Shown here piece by piece: positions 18,901 to 25,531 of a DNA stretch of 64,000 nucleotides. This DNA comes from CBDCVN01 sp965223045 (GTDB taxonomy: Bacteria > Deinococcota > Deinococci > Deinococcales > Trueperaceae): positions 4,402,001-4,466,000 of the forward strand of contig CBDCVN010000013.1 of the NCBI GenBank assembly GCA_965223045.1, written 5' to 3'. The notes beneath the pieces were generated by a model that ran no database searches, was not told where the DNA came from, and was given only the letters and a program-made list of their open reading frames with translations. A program made the position numbers and the translations under genes. Each line of letters starts with the position of its first letter. Position 1 is the first letter of the stretch.

Positions 18901-19087
18901 TGTATAGGCCATCAGGGAAACCTATGATGACACCTAAATCTGAAAGACGGCTAACTGCTGTAGATGCCCAGTGGCCTGTAGGTACATCTGGATAGAACCT
19001 AGGACCAGCAGGACAATTTGCAGTCTGTGCATTAACTGCAGTGCCGAGAAGGAAAACTGCAAGTAATGTTAACAAAATTTTCTTCAT
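15974..19087 (-). CDS. SLH-domain outer envelope / S-layer protein, SlpA type
   Basis: 1037 residues with a signal peptide (1-20) and GAGGAC 7 nt before the ATG. One SLH domain spans about 27-90 (FYPDVPTGHWASTAVSRLSD, IIGFPDG, LTRYQAA). Residues about 100-300 are coiled coil rich in Ala and Leu. The remaining 700 residues alternate short polar and hydrophobic strands, ending in FRIKYKVTF with a terminal Phe, as in outer-membrane barrels. Several poly-Asp clusters (DDDDEDDY, VDSDDDDSDF, DSDEDDDDDL) may bind calcium. In Deinococcus and Thermus such proteins link the outer layer to peptidoglycan-bound polymer and serve as porin or S-layer. Long 5' region and own terminator indicate high expression. 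Confidence 0.88.
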   Translation of the reverse strand: MKKILLTLLAVFLLGTAVNAQTANCPAGPRFYPDVPTGHWASTAVSRLSDLGVIIGFPDGLYRGNENLTRYQAALMFFRLIECYFPIIPQGATISSADLDALRRAIHELTGRVGSVEAGVSANAGSIAAIETNLASNVSGLHARIDELQGAIAAFSIPSLSTPVVDDAALQALRNQLEALQVKADTALATAQNAETLATAAGDVDLTAIQNRIDRNQRSINDLNDLAADLNADVARLEELINNHGHDHGPPQADITSDPSDFLILLRRKQIDLEDRVSALEQRGTGDVDDLARRVDIIEGKLFEFSGSLELTYYVRRHSIFDRNANDDPVVGPGGAFRYDRFDIDRIFGEGFKRDLPNRGGHSAFTSGVGDDDDEDDYERITDINGPREGKVDADIEIAFGFANGSSGCGFPRKLDCFTGIINLELDQLVNVDSDDDDSDFDPFVYAFNFTDAELHYSPIGGSENLKFEFGRDLDIDFTGYVVDTGDSDEDDDDDLDNFTDLSSGFAAHFDATDYLGAFDPRLTFFYGTNPATERAIPATYAWGARAELGLLDGDVNIGGSFATKSSNAGDYNDELGNNIGLTVFGVDGQANIGIFTLDAEFASETLNVGDNVSAADRTAVETKYNLADGDSRSLIFAILGIDTTAVRLGDNIRLKALELNYRDIPLGWNGINGEPDGEEGDAGEESEFDLDQKGFAVKAGVKLFIFNFNAYFDSYTIAPNDDIQTTAFGAEGDIDIFSGIAVTGFFRSVSIDDGTNSGVVDSTEESRTFLEGDNTPLLGNVETTRDDARYVDREFYDEDNDHYTTGFGIGLKHNGRSSNALIRDLNFEFIFGRINAGYDTTLINFDADYRLNVGPLRLRPYFGFQSIDNPDADGGSRILADYTRIEAGTDLVTKPVNVIFKPSLLGAVNFWNKAFTFDNANNDFTASVFQFSVGLRLNEFLFSNSALTAKYGSYNGTNITVPTSPHQTVVRDNNYPDERGPSNRGDDGSAVNGFEVIWNYYDLELAYGLFNYDPSTDTDSNESQGQAFRIKYKVTF

Positions 19088-19563
19088 AATCTTTGTCCTC
19101 TTGAAGTTTTTGTAGTGCAGTCAATTTAGTGTTAAACAAAGATTTAATTTAAACTTAATTCTGAGTATCCTTGTTTCCTCAAAATATTCAACTAAAACTT
19201 ATATAACTTAAACTAACTGGGATTACTTGTTTGTAAGAGTCACTTCAAGGTTTTCTCACCTCCTCACATAAACAACTCCACAACAACATGGTAAATCCAC
19301 TTAGGAGTATTTCATAGTTCTTATGAAACTGTCAATGCATTATTGGGCAAAAGCATATAATTCTAAATAATGATGTGAGCACTGCCTCAAAGGGAAAATA
19401 GAGATTTTTTATGAGTGTTCTATTTAAAGTGAGAATCTCCTCATAATTCAAGTGGAATTCTCCTCAAAACCAGTTTGAAAGCTAGTAAATCACTCAAAAA
19501 CCTACTAAAGCCCAAAGGGGTTACATGAGTGTTAGATGGGTAATTCTTAAGAATTATATTAGT
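19088..19563. other. Intergenic region between rtcB and slpA (476 bp)
   Basis: AT-rich DNA carrying the slpA promoter region on the minus strand and the rtcB 3' end. Apart from the slpA ribosome binding site and two similar short segments (GAATCTCCTCA and GAATTCTCCTCA near 19433 and 19455) I see no gene or strong hairpin. Confidence 0.5.
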
Positions 19564-20967
19564 TTATGGGGACATGAGCACTAGACGAGGTTTAAAAGTT
19601 GCAATTGGTTCAATTAGGTCAGTTTGCAGGGCCAATACTTCTTCAATATCCTTATATGCTTGTGGAGCTTCATCCATCCCACCACTGAGCAACTCAACAT
19701 TACGCTTTTTTAGCCAAGATTCTCTTTCAATTTTGGGAATTGTATTTTGGGCTTCTGTACGCGACATGATTCGGCCTGCCCCGTGACTAGCACTATTGAG
19801 CGAGATTTCGTTCCCCTTACCCCTTACAATAAATGAATTGTGACCTTGTGACCCCGGAATTATGCCTAGGATACCTTTATGTGCAGGTGTTGCTCCTTTA
19901 CGATGGATCACCACCTCTTTGCCTTGCCAATTTTCAAGCCATGCAAAATTGTGATGATTTTCTACTTGCTTTAAAGGTTTCACATTAAGTTGTTTGGCTA
20001 CAGCATTATGAATGCAGTAATGATTCGCTGAGGCAAACCGACCTGCTAAGTTCATAGCTAGCCAATATTCTTGACCTACCTCAGTTTCTAAGGAAAGCCA
20101 AGCTAAATGTTTGAACTGTTTAGGCAACTTGGTGGACTTTTGAGCTAAGCTCGAGTAATTATGAGCTATTTTAGCTCCTACCCCACGGCTACCTGAGTGT
20201 GTTATTAAACTCAAATATTGACCCTTGTCAATCCCAAGTACCGTAGCACCATGAGCATCTACCTCCAAAATACCTGCATCTATAAAGTGATTTCCACTGC
20301 CACTAGTACCAAGTTGTGCCCAAGCCTTGCTCTTTAGGCTCCGCAAGAGCTTATTTGTATCCCAATCAGGGTCATCAAGGACATCATGTTTACGACGGCC
20401 AGAGCGTGCAAATTCAGCCCCTACACCAAAGCGAGTCTCTTTATACATTATCTTCTTCAGATCTTCTCGAGCGCTCTCATGTTCAAAAACTTCATTAGGG
20501 ATAATAGGTAGCACACTCAACATCATTCGACAGGCAATGTCTACGCCTACCATAAAAGGTGCTACAGCATTCTCTAGTGCTACAACTCCACCAATAGGAA
20601 TACCGTAGCCAACATGCGCATCTGGCATAAGTGCTCCGCCTACTGTGATTGGTAAGCGCATAGCATCCATTAACTGGACAATTGCTTGTTTTTCTATCAG
20701 CTCCTCACCCCAAATAGGTGCAGACAGTGGCTCATCACATACTTTTAATTTTTCCTGAATTTTCTTAGCTAAAAAAGCTTGGGCTAACTCTTGCATTGGA
20801 TTGCCTTGAACATCGTACTTTTTAGGGTTTAGGCGAACTTGCTCAAGCGCATCAAGAATACCTTCTTTACCCATTTCTTTAGGTAAGGTCTCGGCTACAC
20901 TTTTAGCAATTCCAATAACAGGACCCGGCTTCCAACCACGCTTAATTAAATGCTTACCTCGTATCAA
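19564..20967 (-). CDS. rtcB: RNA-splicing ligase RtcB
   Basis: 467 residues. Metal-site and active-site motifs are present in order: MPDAHVGYGIPIGGVVA near 118, VGVDIACRMM, GTSGSGNHFIDAG near 215, THSGSRGVG near 250, and SHGAGRIMSRTEA near 405, where the His should be guanylated. RtcB joins 2',3'-cyclic phosphate (or 3'-phosphate) and 5'-hydroxyl RNA ends using GTP and Mn2+, in tRNA repair or RNA recovery after toxin cleavage. No RtcA or archease gene is adjacent. The ATG at 20967 is preceded by AAAGGAAT. Confidence 0.93.
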   Translation of the reverse strand: MIRGKHLIKRGWKPGPVIGIAKSVAETLPKEMGKEGILDALEQVRLNPKKYDVQGNPMQELAQAFLAKKIQEKLKVCDEPLSAPIWGEELIEKQAIVQLMDAMRLPITVGGALMPDAHVGYGIPIGGVVALENAVAPFMVGVDIACRMMLSVLPIIPNEVFEHESAREDLKKIMYKETRFGVGAEFARSGRRKHDVLDDPDWDTNKLLRSLKSKAWAQLGTSGSGNHFIDAGILEVDAHGATVLGIDKGQYLSLITHSGSRGVGAKIAHNYSSLAQKSTKLPKQFKHLAWLSLETEVGQEYWLAMNLAGRFASANHYCIHNAVAKQLNVKPLKQVENHHNFAWLENWQGKEVVIHRKGATPAHKGILGIIPGSQGHNSFIVRGKGNEISLNSASHGAGRIMSRTEAQNTIPKIERESWLKKRNVELLSGGMDEAPQAYKDIEEVLALQTDLIEPIATFKPRLVLMSP

Positions 20968-20986
20968 AACTATTCCTTTCTGAAAT

Positions 20987-21040
20987 TACAGGGTTAGAAT
21001 TGAATCCACTATATTTGGAGTACAGGGTAGGAATCGAACC
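20987..21040 (-). repeat. Two tandem tRNA 3'-end-like segments
   Basis: On the minus strand GGTTCGATTCC followed by TACCCTGTACTCCA matches a tRNA T-loop box and 3' acceptor end (21021-21040 region plus flank). A second, diverged copy lies 34 nt away (20987-21007; TACAGGGTTAGAATTGAATC on plus). No matching 5' acceptor, D arm or anticodon arm precedes, and the DinB coding end overlaps, so this is not a tRNA gene. It may be a remnant or attachment-site scar. Confidence 0.35.
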
Positions 21041-21041
21041 T

Positions 21042-21524
21042 TTAGAGCCATAGACCTACACTTTGCCTCATCATAATAAGTCCGCCTGTATGGTAGGAAT
21101 TGTGACTAGCAACTATATTGACCTCACGCAAAATAGTGTGTTGGTGCTTGCCACTGTTTGGTAAAGGTTTAAAGAGGTCAACATTAGGGTTATTGATAAT
21201 GTCAACCAATTTTTGCCGATCAGCTAGGAATTGCTCAATCGTCTTTTCCCAACCAGCAAAATTAGTTTTAGCAGATTTGTTTGGCCAAAAATCATCAGGA
21301 AACTTAGGCCATTTATAACTGTCTGACACAATGTAATCAAGTATGTCTTTTTGGCAGATGTATAGGTGCTCGAGCACATGCCAAAAGCTATGTTTGCAAT
21401 TAGCTGGCATGCTGTTAATATGTTCCTCAGGAAAATTTGTCACGGCACCCTCAAAATCTGTGTGAGCTTGTCTAACCATTAACAAATTTACCAGTTGTTG
21501 CCTTAGTTCTTTGTTTTTGTCCAT
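21042..21524 (-). CDS. DinB-family metal-dependent protein
   Basis: 160 residues, a four-helix DinB/YfiT-like fold. The metal-binding histidines are visible in SFWHVLEHLYICQKDI near residue 46 and SHNSYHTGGLIMMRQ near the C terminus. Members are thiol-dependent transferases or hydrolases, often stress related; the substrate is not predictable. It reads toward rtcB on the same strand with about 75 nt between. Confidence 0.85.
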   Translation of the reverse strand: MDKNKELRQQLVNLLMVRQAHTDFEGAVTNFPEEHINSMPANCKHSFWHVLEHLYICQKDILDYIVSDSYKWPKFPDDFWPNKSAKTNFAGWEKTIEQFLADRQKLVDIINNPNVDLFKPLPNSGKHQHTILREVNIVASHNSYHTGGLIMMRQSVGLWL

Positions 21525-21719
21525 GTATAACTATACTAAAAACAGCTTAGTTTTGGATATTTACCCTTTATTTAGTACATATTTCAAGTTCCGCAAATCG
21601 CTTGTCGAAAACGTTTTTTCCGCTTGTAAGTAAGTGATTGTAATTTTATGAGGATTCTAAAACATGGGCACACAAGTCAACTACCAGTGGGGCAAATTAA
21701 ATAGGGAAATGTTATAAAC

Positions 21720-22349
21720 ATGGATCAATCATTTGTAGTACATAACTTAGGATTTTTGGATTATAAAGAAGCTTGGCAAATACAGCTTAAAATCCATGCG
21801 GCAGTTGTTGAAGGACTCAGGCCTCCTACATTACTTTTGGTAGAGCACCCTCCAGTAATTACCTTTGGCAAAAAAGCTAAAGAGCATCAAAATTTACTTG
21901 CTAGTGAAGAAGAGTTAGAACAGCAAGGCTTCACTCTTTACGACATAGAGCGCGGAGGAGATGTTACCTATCATGGACCGGGGCAACTGGTGGGGTATCC
22001 TATTTTTAAGGTAGGTAGGCGAGTTAGAGATTTTTTGAGGGGGCTCGAGCAAACGATAATCCACACACTAGCTAAATATGAAATAGATAGTAGAGGCAGT
22101 GAGGGATATGCGGGAGTTTGGGTTGGTGAGAAAAAAATTGCTGCTATCGGCGTAGCTATCAAGCGCAATGTTTCCTTTCATGGTTTTGCTCTAAATGTAC
22201 ATACTAATTTAGAGCATTTTAATACCATTATCCCTTGTGGCTTAACAAACAAGGGGGTAACTAGCTTATCTAAGCTTCTAGGAAGACAAGTAACGTTAGA
22301 TGAGGTAAAACCCAAAATAATAAACTCTTTTAGGGAAACTTTTCCCTAA
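21720..22349 (+). CDS. lipB: Octanoyl-[acyl carrier protein]:protein N-octanoyltransferase
   Basis: 209 residues. LipB signature RGGDVTYHGPGQLVGYP near 78, the invariant Lys in EKKIAAIGVAIKRNVSFHGFALNV near 137 and the active Cys in IIPCGL near 173 are all present. The enzyme moves octanoate from ACP to lipoyl domains in lipoate synthesis. No lipA is adjacent. The stop codon lies inside a perfect hairpin. Confidence 0.94.
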   Translation: MDQSFVVHNLGFLDYKEAWQIQLKIHAAVVEGLRPPTLLLVEHPPVITFGKKAKEHQNLLASEEELEQQGFTLYDIERGGDVTYHGPGQLVGYPIFKVGRRVRDFLRGLEQTIIHTLAKYEIDSRGSEGYAGVWVGEKKIAAIGVAIKRNVSFHGFALNVHTNLEHFNTIIPCGLTNKGVTSLSKLLGRQVTLDEVKPKIINSFRETFP

Positions 22350-22354
22350 AAGAG
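22325..22354 (+). terminator. Hairpin spanning the lipB stop codon
   Basis: CTCTTTTAGGGAAA and TTTCCCTAAAAGAG form a perfect 14-bp stem with a 2-nt loop. The lipB stop codon (22347-22349) lies in the 3' arm. The following CCTTTC is only weakly U-rich, so it may be a terminator or a stabilising 3' structure. Confidence 0.45.
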
Positions 22355-22437
22355 CCTTTCAAGTGTGCTCAAGATTATAAACTGCTAGAAAAATCTTGAG
22401 CGCGCCAAATCTTTAGAAGTCTTTTACTATAATGTGA

Positions 22438-22842
22438 CTAGCGTCTATAGTCACCATCAGGGTAAACGTGGTGGTAATACTTGCTATCATCGTTACCATA
22501 GTACTTATCATTGTGGTAGTAGTAACTATCATTGGGATAATAGCGCTTCATAGATTTATAGTTGTTGTAGTTACGGTAGTAAGGTTTGTTGGAACGGTAA
22601 TAATTATCATAATAATCATCGTAGTAGTAACTATCGTAATAATAGTTGTTATTGTAGTAAGGATCGTCATAGTAGTAATCAGGGTAGTAGTAACTAGAAT
22701 GGTTGTAATGGGGGTAATGGTTGTCATAATGGTCATTATGACTAATGGAGGGGTAGTAGTATATGCGGAAATGTAGGTAACCTTTACTCAGGGCTACATT
22801 TGTAAGAATGAGCGCTGTAGTAATTAAAATAATTGTTTTCAT
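22438..22842 (-). CDS. Secreted tyrosine-rich low-complexity protein
   Basis: 134 residues from the ATG at 22842 (GAGGAAAGC ribosome binding site); an upstream in-frame ATG at 22872 is less likely. Residues 1-20 are a signal peptide (MKTIILITTALILTNVALSK). The mature part is about 40% Tyr with Asp, Asn, Ser and His, in patterns such as YYYDDPYYNNNYYYDSYYYD. This composition is like extracellular adhesive, cement or metal-binding proteins; no domain is recognisable. The antisense Val/Ile-rich frame is an artefact of the codon pattern. Function unknown. Confidence 0.7.
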   Translation of the reverse strand: MKTIILITTALILTNVALSKGYLHFRIYYYPSISHNDHYDNHYPHYNHSSYYYPDYYYDDPYYNNNYYYDSYYYDDYYDNYYRSNKPYYRNYNNYKSMKRYYPNDSYYYHNDKYYGNDDSKYYHHVYPDGDYRR

Positions 22843-22977
22843 AATGCTTTCCTCACCTGAGGATTTTAGCACAATATTGATTTACTTAGCAAAATTTAAG
22901 AATCAAACCAACTAGTAATATTTGTATTCATTATAAACCATGTTTAATGTATAATGACTAAATGAGGTTGGGTTAAT

Positions 22978-23400
22978 ATGACAAGCATTGACACAAAAGA
23001 GCCACCCAAAATTTTTTATGATGAGACTTTAAAAAAACTAGAGAGCCTTCTAGATACTTCACCAGTTATCACACTAAAGGACTCTCAGGTACTTGAAAGT
23101 AGTGAAAGTACCATTAATAGGTTTTTTATCTTAATGAAACTTTATCATTTAGTAAAAGAAGGAGGACTTCCTTGGCTTCAGCCAAGTACTACTATAGGTA
23201 ACGATGGAAAAGTGAGTTTTGAGTGGAAGCAAAATAATAACGTCCTTGGATTAGCAGTGAACCCTAATGGAAGTTCAGAGTTTATTAAAGGGTTAACTAC
23301 AGAAACCTCTGAAATAGTAGAGGTAAGCGAACAGTCCTTTGATACAAAGCTAATAGATATCTGGAAATGGTTACTGACAGGAAGCTCCAGTAAAGTTTAA
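22978..23400 (+). CDS. Hypothetical 140-residue protein
   Basis: 140 residues with GAGGTTGGG before the ATG. The middle reads LPWLQPSTTIGNDGKVSFEWKQNNNVLGLAVNPNG, a pattern (P....DG.V..EW......L.V.PDG) found in short uncharacterised proteins of several bacteria. No signal peptide or membrane segment. Monocistronic. Real gene likely; function unknown. Confidence 0.65.
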   Translation: MTSIDTKEPPKIFYDETLKKLESLLDTSPVITLKDSQVLESSESTINRFFILMKLYHLVKEGGLPWLQPSTTIGNDGKVSFEWKQNNNVLGLAVNPNGSSEFIKGLTTETSEIVEVSEQSFDTKLIDIWKWLLTGSSSKV

Positions 23401-23533
23401 TAGGTGCACTAATCATTATAAGGATTTGTAATAAAGTAGGCCCATGTGTTTTGCCCTTATGAGGACAGGGTTGTGAACAGAGTCCTTGCATGATATGTTT
23501 GCTTGCCTTTCATAGGTGCTTTTGGGAAATAAA

Positions 23534-24961
23534 ATGATAAATAAGCAAAGTTATTTTTATCTAAATGGTTGGCAAAAAGCTCCCAGAGCTTACCTTTTAA
23601 AGAGTCCTGTAACAGGAAAAGTACTTGCTGAAGTAGCTGATTGTTGTGAAAGTGAAGCTGCTCAAGCCGCTACTATAGCCACAGAAGCTTTTGCTAGTTG
23701 GAAGCAGAAAACTGCTTTTGAACGAAGCGATATCCTTATGCAGTGGTATGAACGTATAATTCAGCATAAGGAAGATCTAGCTCGGACCATGACACTTGAA
23801 ATGGGTAAAGCTATCAAAGAATCACGTGGAGAGGTAGCTTATGCTGCAAGCTTTGTAAAGTGGTATGCAGAAGAAGCAAAGCGTGTCTATGGTGAAACTT
23901 TACAAAGCCATATAACACACAAAAGGCTTAGTGCAATTCGGCAACCTGTTGGTCCTGTATTTGGAATCACACCTTGGAACTTCCCTATTGCCATGGTAAC
24001 ACGTAAGGCAGCGCCTGCCCTAGCAGCTGGGTGCACCTTTATACTTAAGCCTGCTGAACAAACACCTTTGAGTGCACTTTACCTAGTTGAGCTTTGGGAA
24101 CAAGCAGGTGGTCCTAAAGGCAGTTTACAGGTATTACCTTGTGAACACCCTGTTGTTGTCGCTGACACTTTAATAAATGATGCTCGCATTCGTAAAATTA
24201 CTTTTACAGGCTCAACTGATGTTGGACGTTTACTCTACAAAAAATCAGCTGGTACTATCAAAAAGATTTCGCTCGAGTTAGGTGGACACGCACCCTACTT
24301 AGTATTTGCAGATGCTGACCTTGACAAAGTTGTACAAGAAGTGCTTGCTTGTAAATTCCGTAATGCTGGGCAAACTTGTGTTTGTACCAACCGTATTTAT
24401 GTACATAGCTCTATTGCAAACGACTTTACAAACAGATTCTTAGCAGCTGTAAAAGATCTGAAGATAGGTGACCCTTTAGAAGATTCAACAGATATAGGTC
24501 CTCTTGTAAATAAAGAGGGGTTAGATAAAGTTCAAGCACACCTTGATAACGCTCTGGTCCATGGAGCAAAACTCCTTACAGGTGGCAAGACTTTGCAAGG
24601 GCTTTACTTTGAACCAACAGTACTTAGCAATGTTACAGACAATATGCAGCTCATGCAGGAAGAGACCTTTGGACCAATTGCCCCTATAATTACTTTTGAA
24701 ACTGATGAAGAAGCCATAGCAAAAGCCAATAATACACCTTTTGGGCTTGCAGCTTATCTTTACACTAATGATTTGAGTCGTGCTTTTAGAGTTAGCGAGG
24801 CGCTCGAGTATGGAATCATAGGTGTAAATGATGGAGTACCATCAGTAGCACACGCTCCTTTTGGAGGAGTTAAGCAATCTGGTGTAGGGCGTGAGGGTGG
24901 ACCTTGGGGCATAGAGGAATACCTAGAAGTTAAATTTGTATCTATGGTTTTGCCACGCTAA
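23534..24961 (+). CDS. Aldehyde dehydrogenase, succinate-semialdehyde type
   Basis: 475 residues from the ATG at 23534 (GGGAAATAAA before it); a GTG at 23516 is also in frame. Motifs: GITPWNFPIAMVTRKAAPALAAG (NAD binding), FTGSTDVGRLL, the catalytic Glu segment LELGGHAPYLVF and the nucleophile NAGQTCVCTNR. Overall pattern is of GabD-like NAD(P)-dependent succinate-semialdehyde dehydrogenases, which oxidise the aldehyde to succinate. No gabT is adjacent. Double Cys around the active site (TCVC) is shared with GabD. Family certain, substrate moderate. Confidence 0.9.
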   Translation: MINKQSYFYLNGWQKAPRAYLLKSPVTGKVLAEVADCCESEAAQAATIATEAFASWKQKTAFERSDILMQWYERIIQHKEDLARTMTLEMGKAIKESRGEVAYAASFVKWYAEEAKRVYGETLQSHITHKRLSAIRQPVGPVFGITPWNFPIAMVTRKAAPALAAGCTFILKPAEQTPLSALYLVELWEQAGGPKGSLQVLPCEHPVVVADTLINDARIRKITFTGSTDVGRLLYKKSAGTIKKISLELGGHAPYLVFADADLDKVVQEVLACKFRNAGQTCVCTNRIYVHSSIANDFTNRFLAAVKDLKIGDPLEDSTDIGPLVNKEGLDKVQAHLDNALVHGAKLLTGGKTLQGLYFEPTVLSNVTDNMQLMQEETFGPIAPIITFETDEEAIAKANNTPFGLAAYLYTNDLSRAFRVSEALEYGIIGVNDGVPSVAHAPFGGVKQSGVGREGGPWGIEEYLEVKFVSMVLPR

Positions 24962-25175
24962 AACAGGTCAAGTCAAAATTCATAAAAACTAACCAAGATG
25001 AACAATTATGAGTGACTCCACTTACATTCTTGGTTAGGCACACAACTCATCATTCGGTTCATAGTTATATTCTTAACTAAACCAATTCTAAATCTTTTCT
25101 TCACAAGTTCTTTATCTCTAGGTGCCAAAGTAGTTTTGAGAAGGCTGATGCCTTTGAATTGGAAGGTCAAATACT

Positions 25176-25328
25176 ATGAACATTCACATTACAAATGTTT
25201 GCAGCACATGGAATGCCCAAATTACTTATCATGGCCTAATTGCTAATGCATGTGCTAGTAACCAAAAGGAATTGTGGGAACAGATTAAATCTCACCTAGT
25301 TAATTTGCTGACTCAAAAACAGACATGA
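25176..25328 (+). CDS. Possible 50-residue small protein
   Basis: An ATG at 25176 opens 50 codons, with GGAAGG about 10 nt upstream. The peptide begins MNIHITNVCSTWNAQITYHG and ends in a charged helix-like KELWEQIKSHLVNLLTQKQT. It lies in a 570-nt gap between convergent genes. Composition is protein-like but I know no family. Confidence 0.35.
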   Translation: MNIHITNVCSTWNAQITYHGLIANACASNQKELWEQIKSHLVNLLTQKQT

Positions 25329-25399
25329 GCAGTGCTGTAAGGCTAGGCGTTGCTTGTGCTGGCACTTGAAGGTGTGTAAGGAGGCATTGGTGGGTGCGT

Positions 25400-25427
25400 G
25401 TAGAGACGCAAGGTTTTGCGTCTCTAC
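25400..25427. repeat. Palindromic repeat GTAGAGACGCAA/TTGCGTCTCTAC
   Basis: A perfect 12-bp inverted repeat with a 4-nt loop. Palindromes of this GTAGAGACGC type are dispersed in many copies in cyanobacterial and some other genomes. This single copy lies in the gap between the aldehyde dehydrogenase and acyl-CoA dehydrogenase genes and could also act as a bidirectional terminator. Confidence 0.65.
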
Positions 25428-25531
25428 CAAAGTTATTTGTACAATTGGTTTTCTATCAGTACTAAATGCTCATACTTCACATTATGCAAATTGACAAACA
25501 CAATCTTGAGTCACCCCTATTTTTTCCCCTA

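Noticed and set aside
20970..21100. A complete tRNA gene next to rtcB
   Set aside because: No D arm, anticodon arm or 5' acceptor strand matches the 3' segment.
22468..22776. Val/Ile-rich frame antisense to the Tyr-rich gene
   Set aside because: It is the complement of TAT/TAC and GAT/AAT codons; low complexity and no ribosome binding site.
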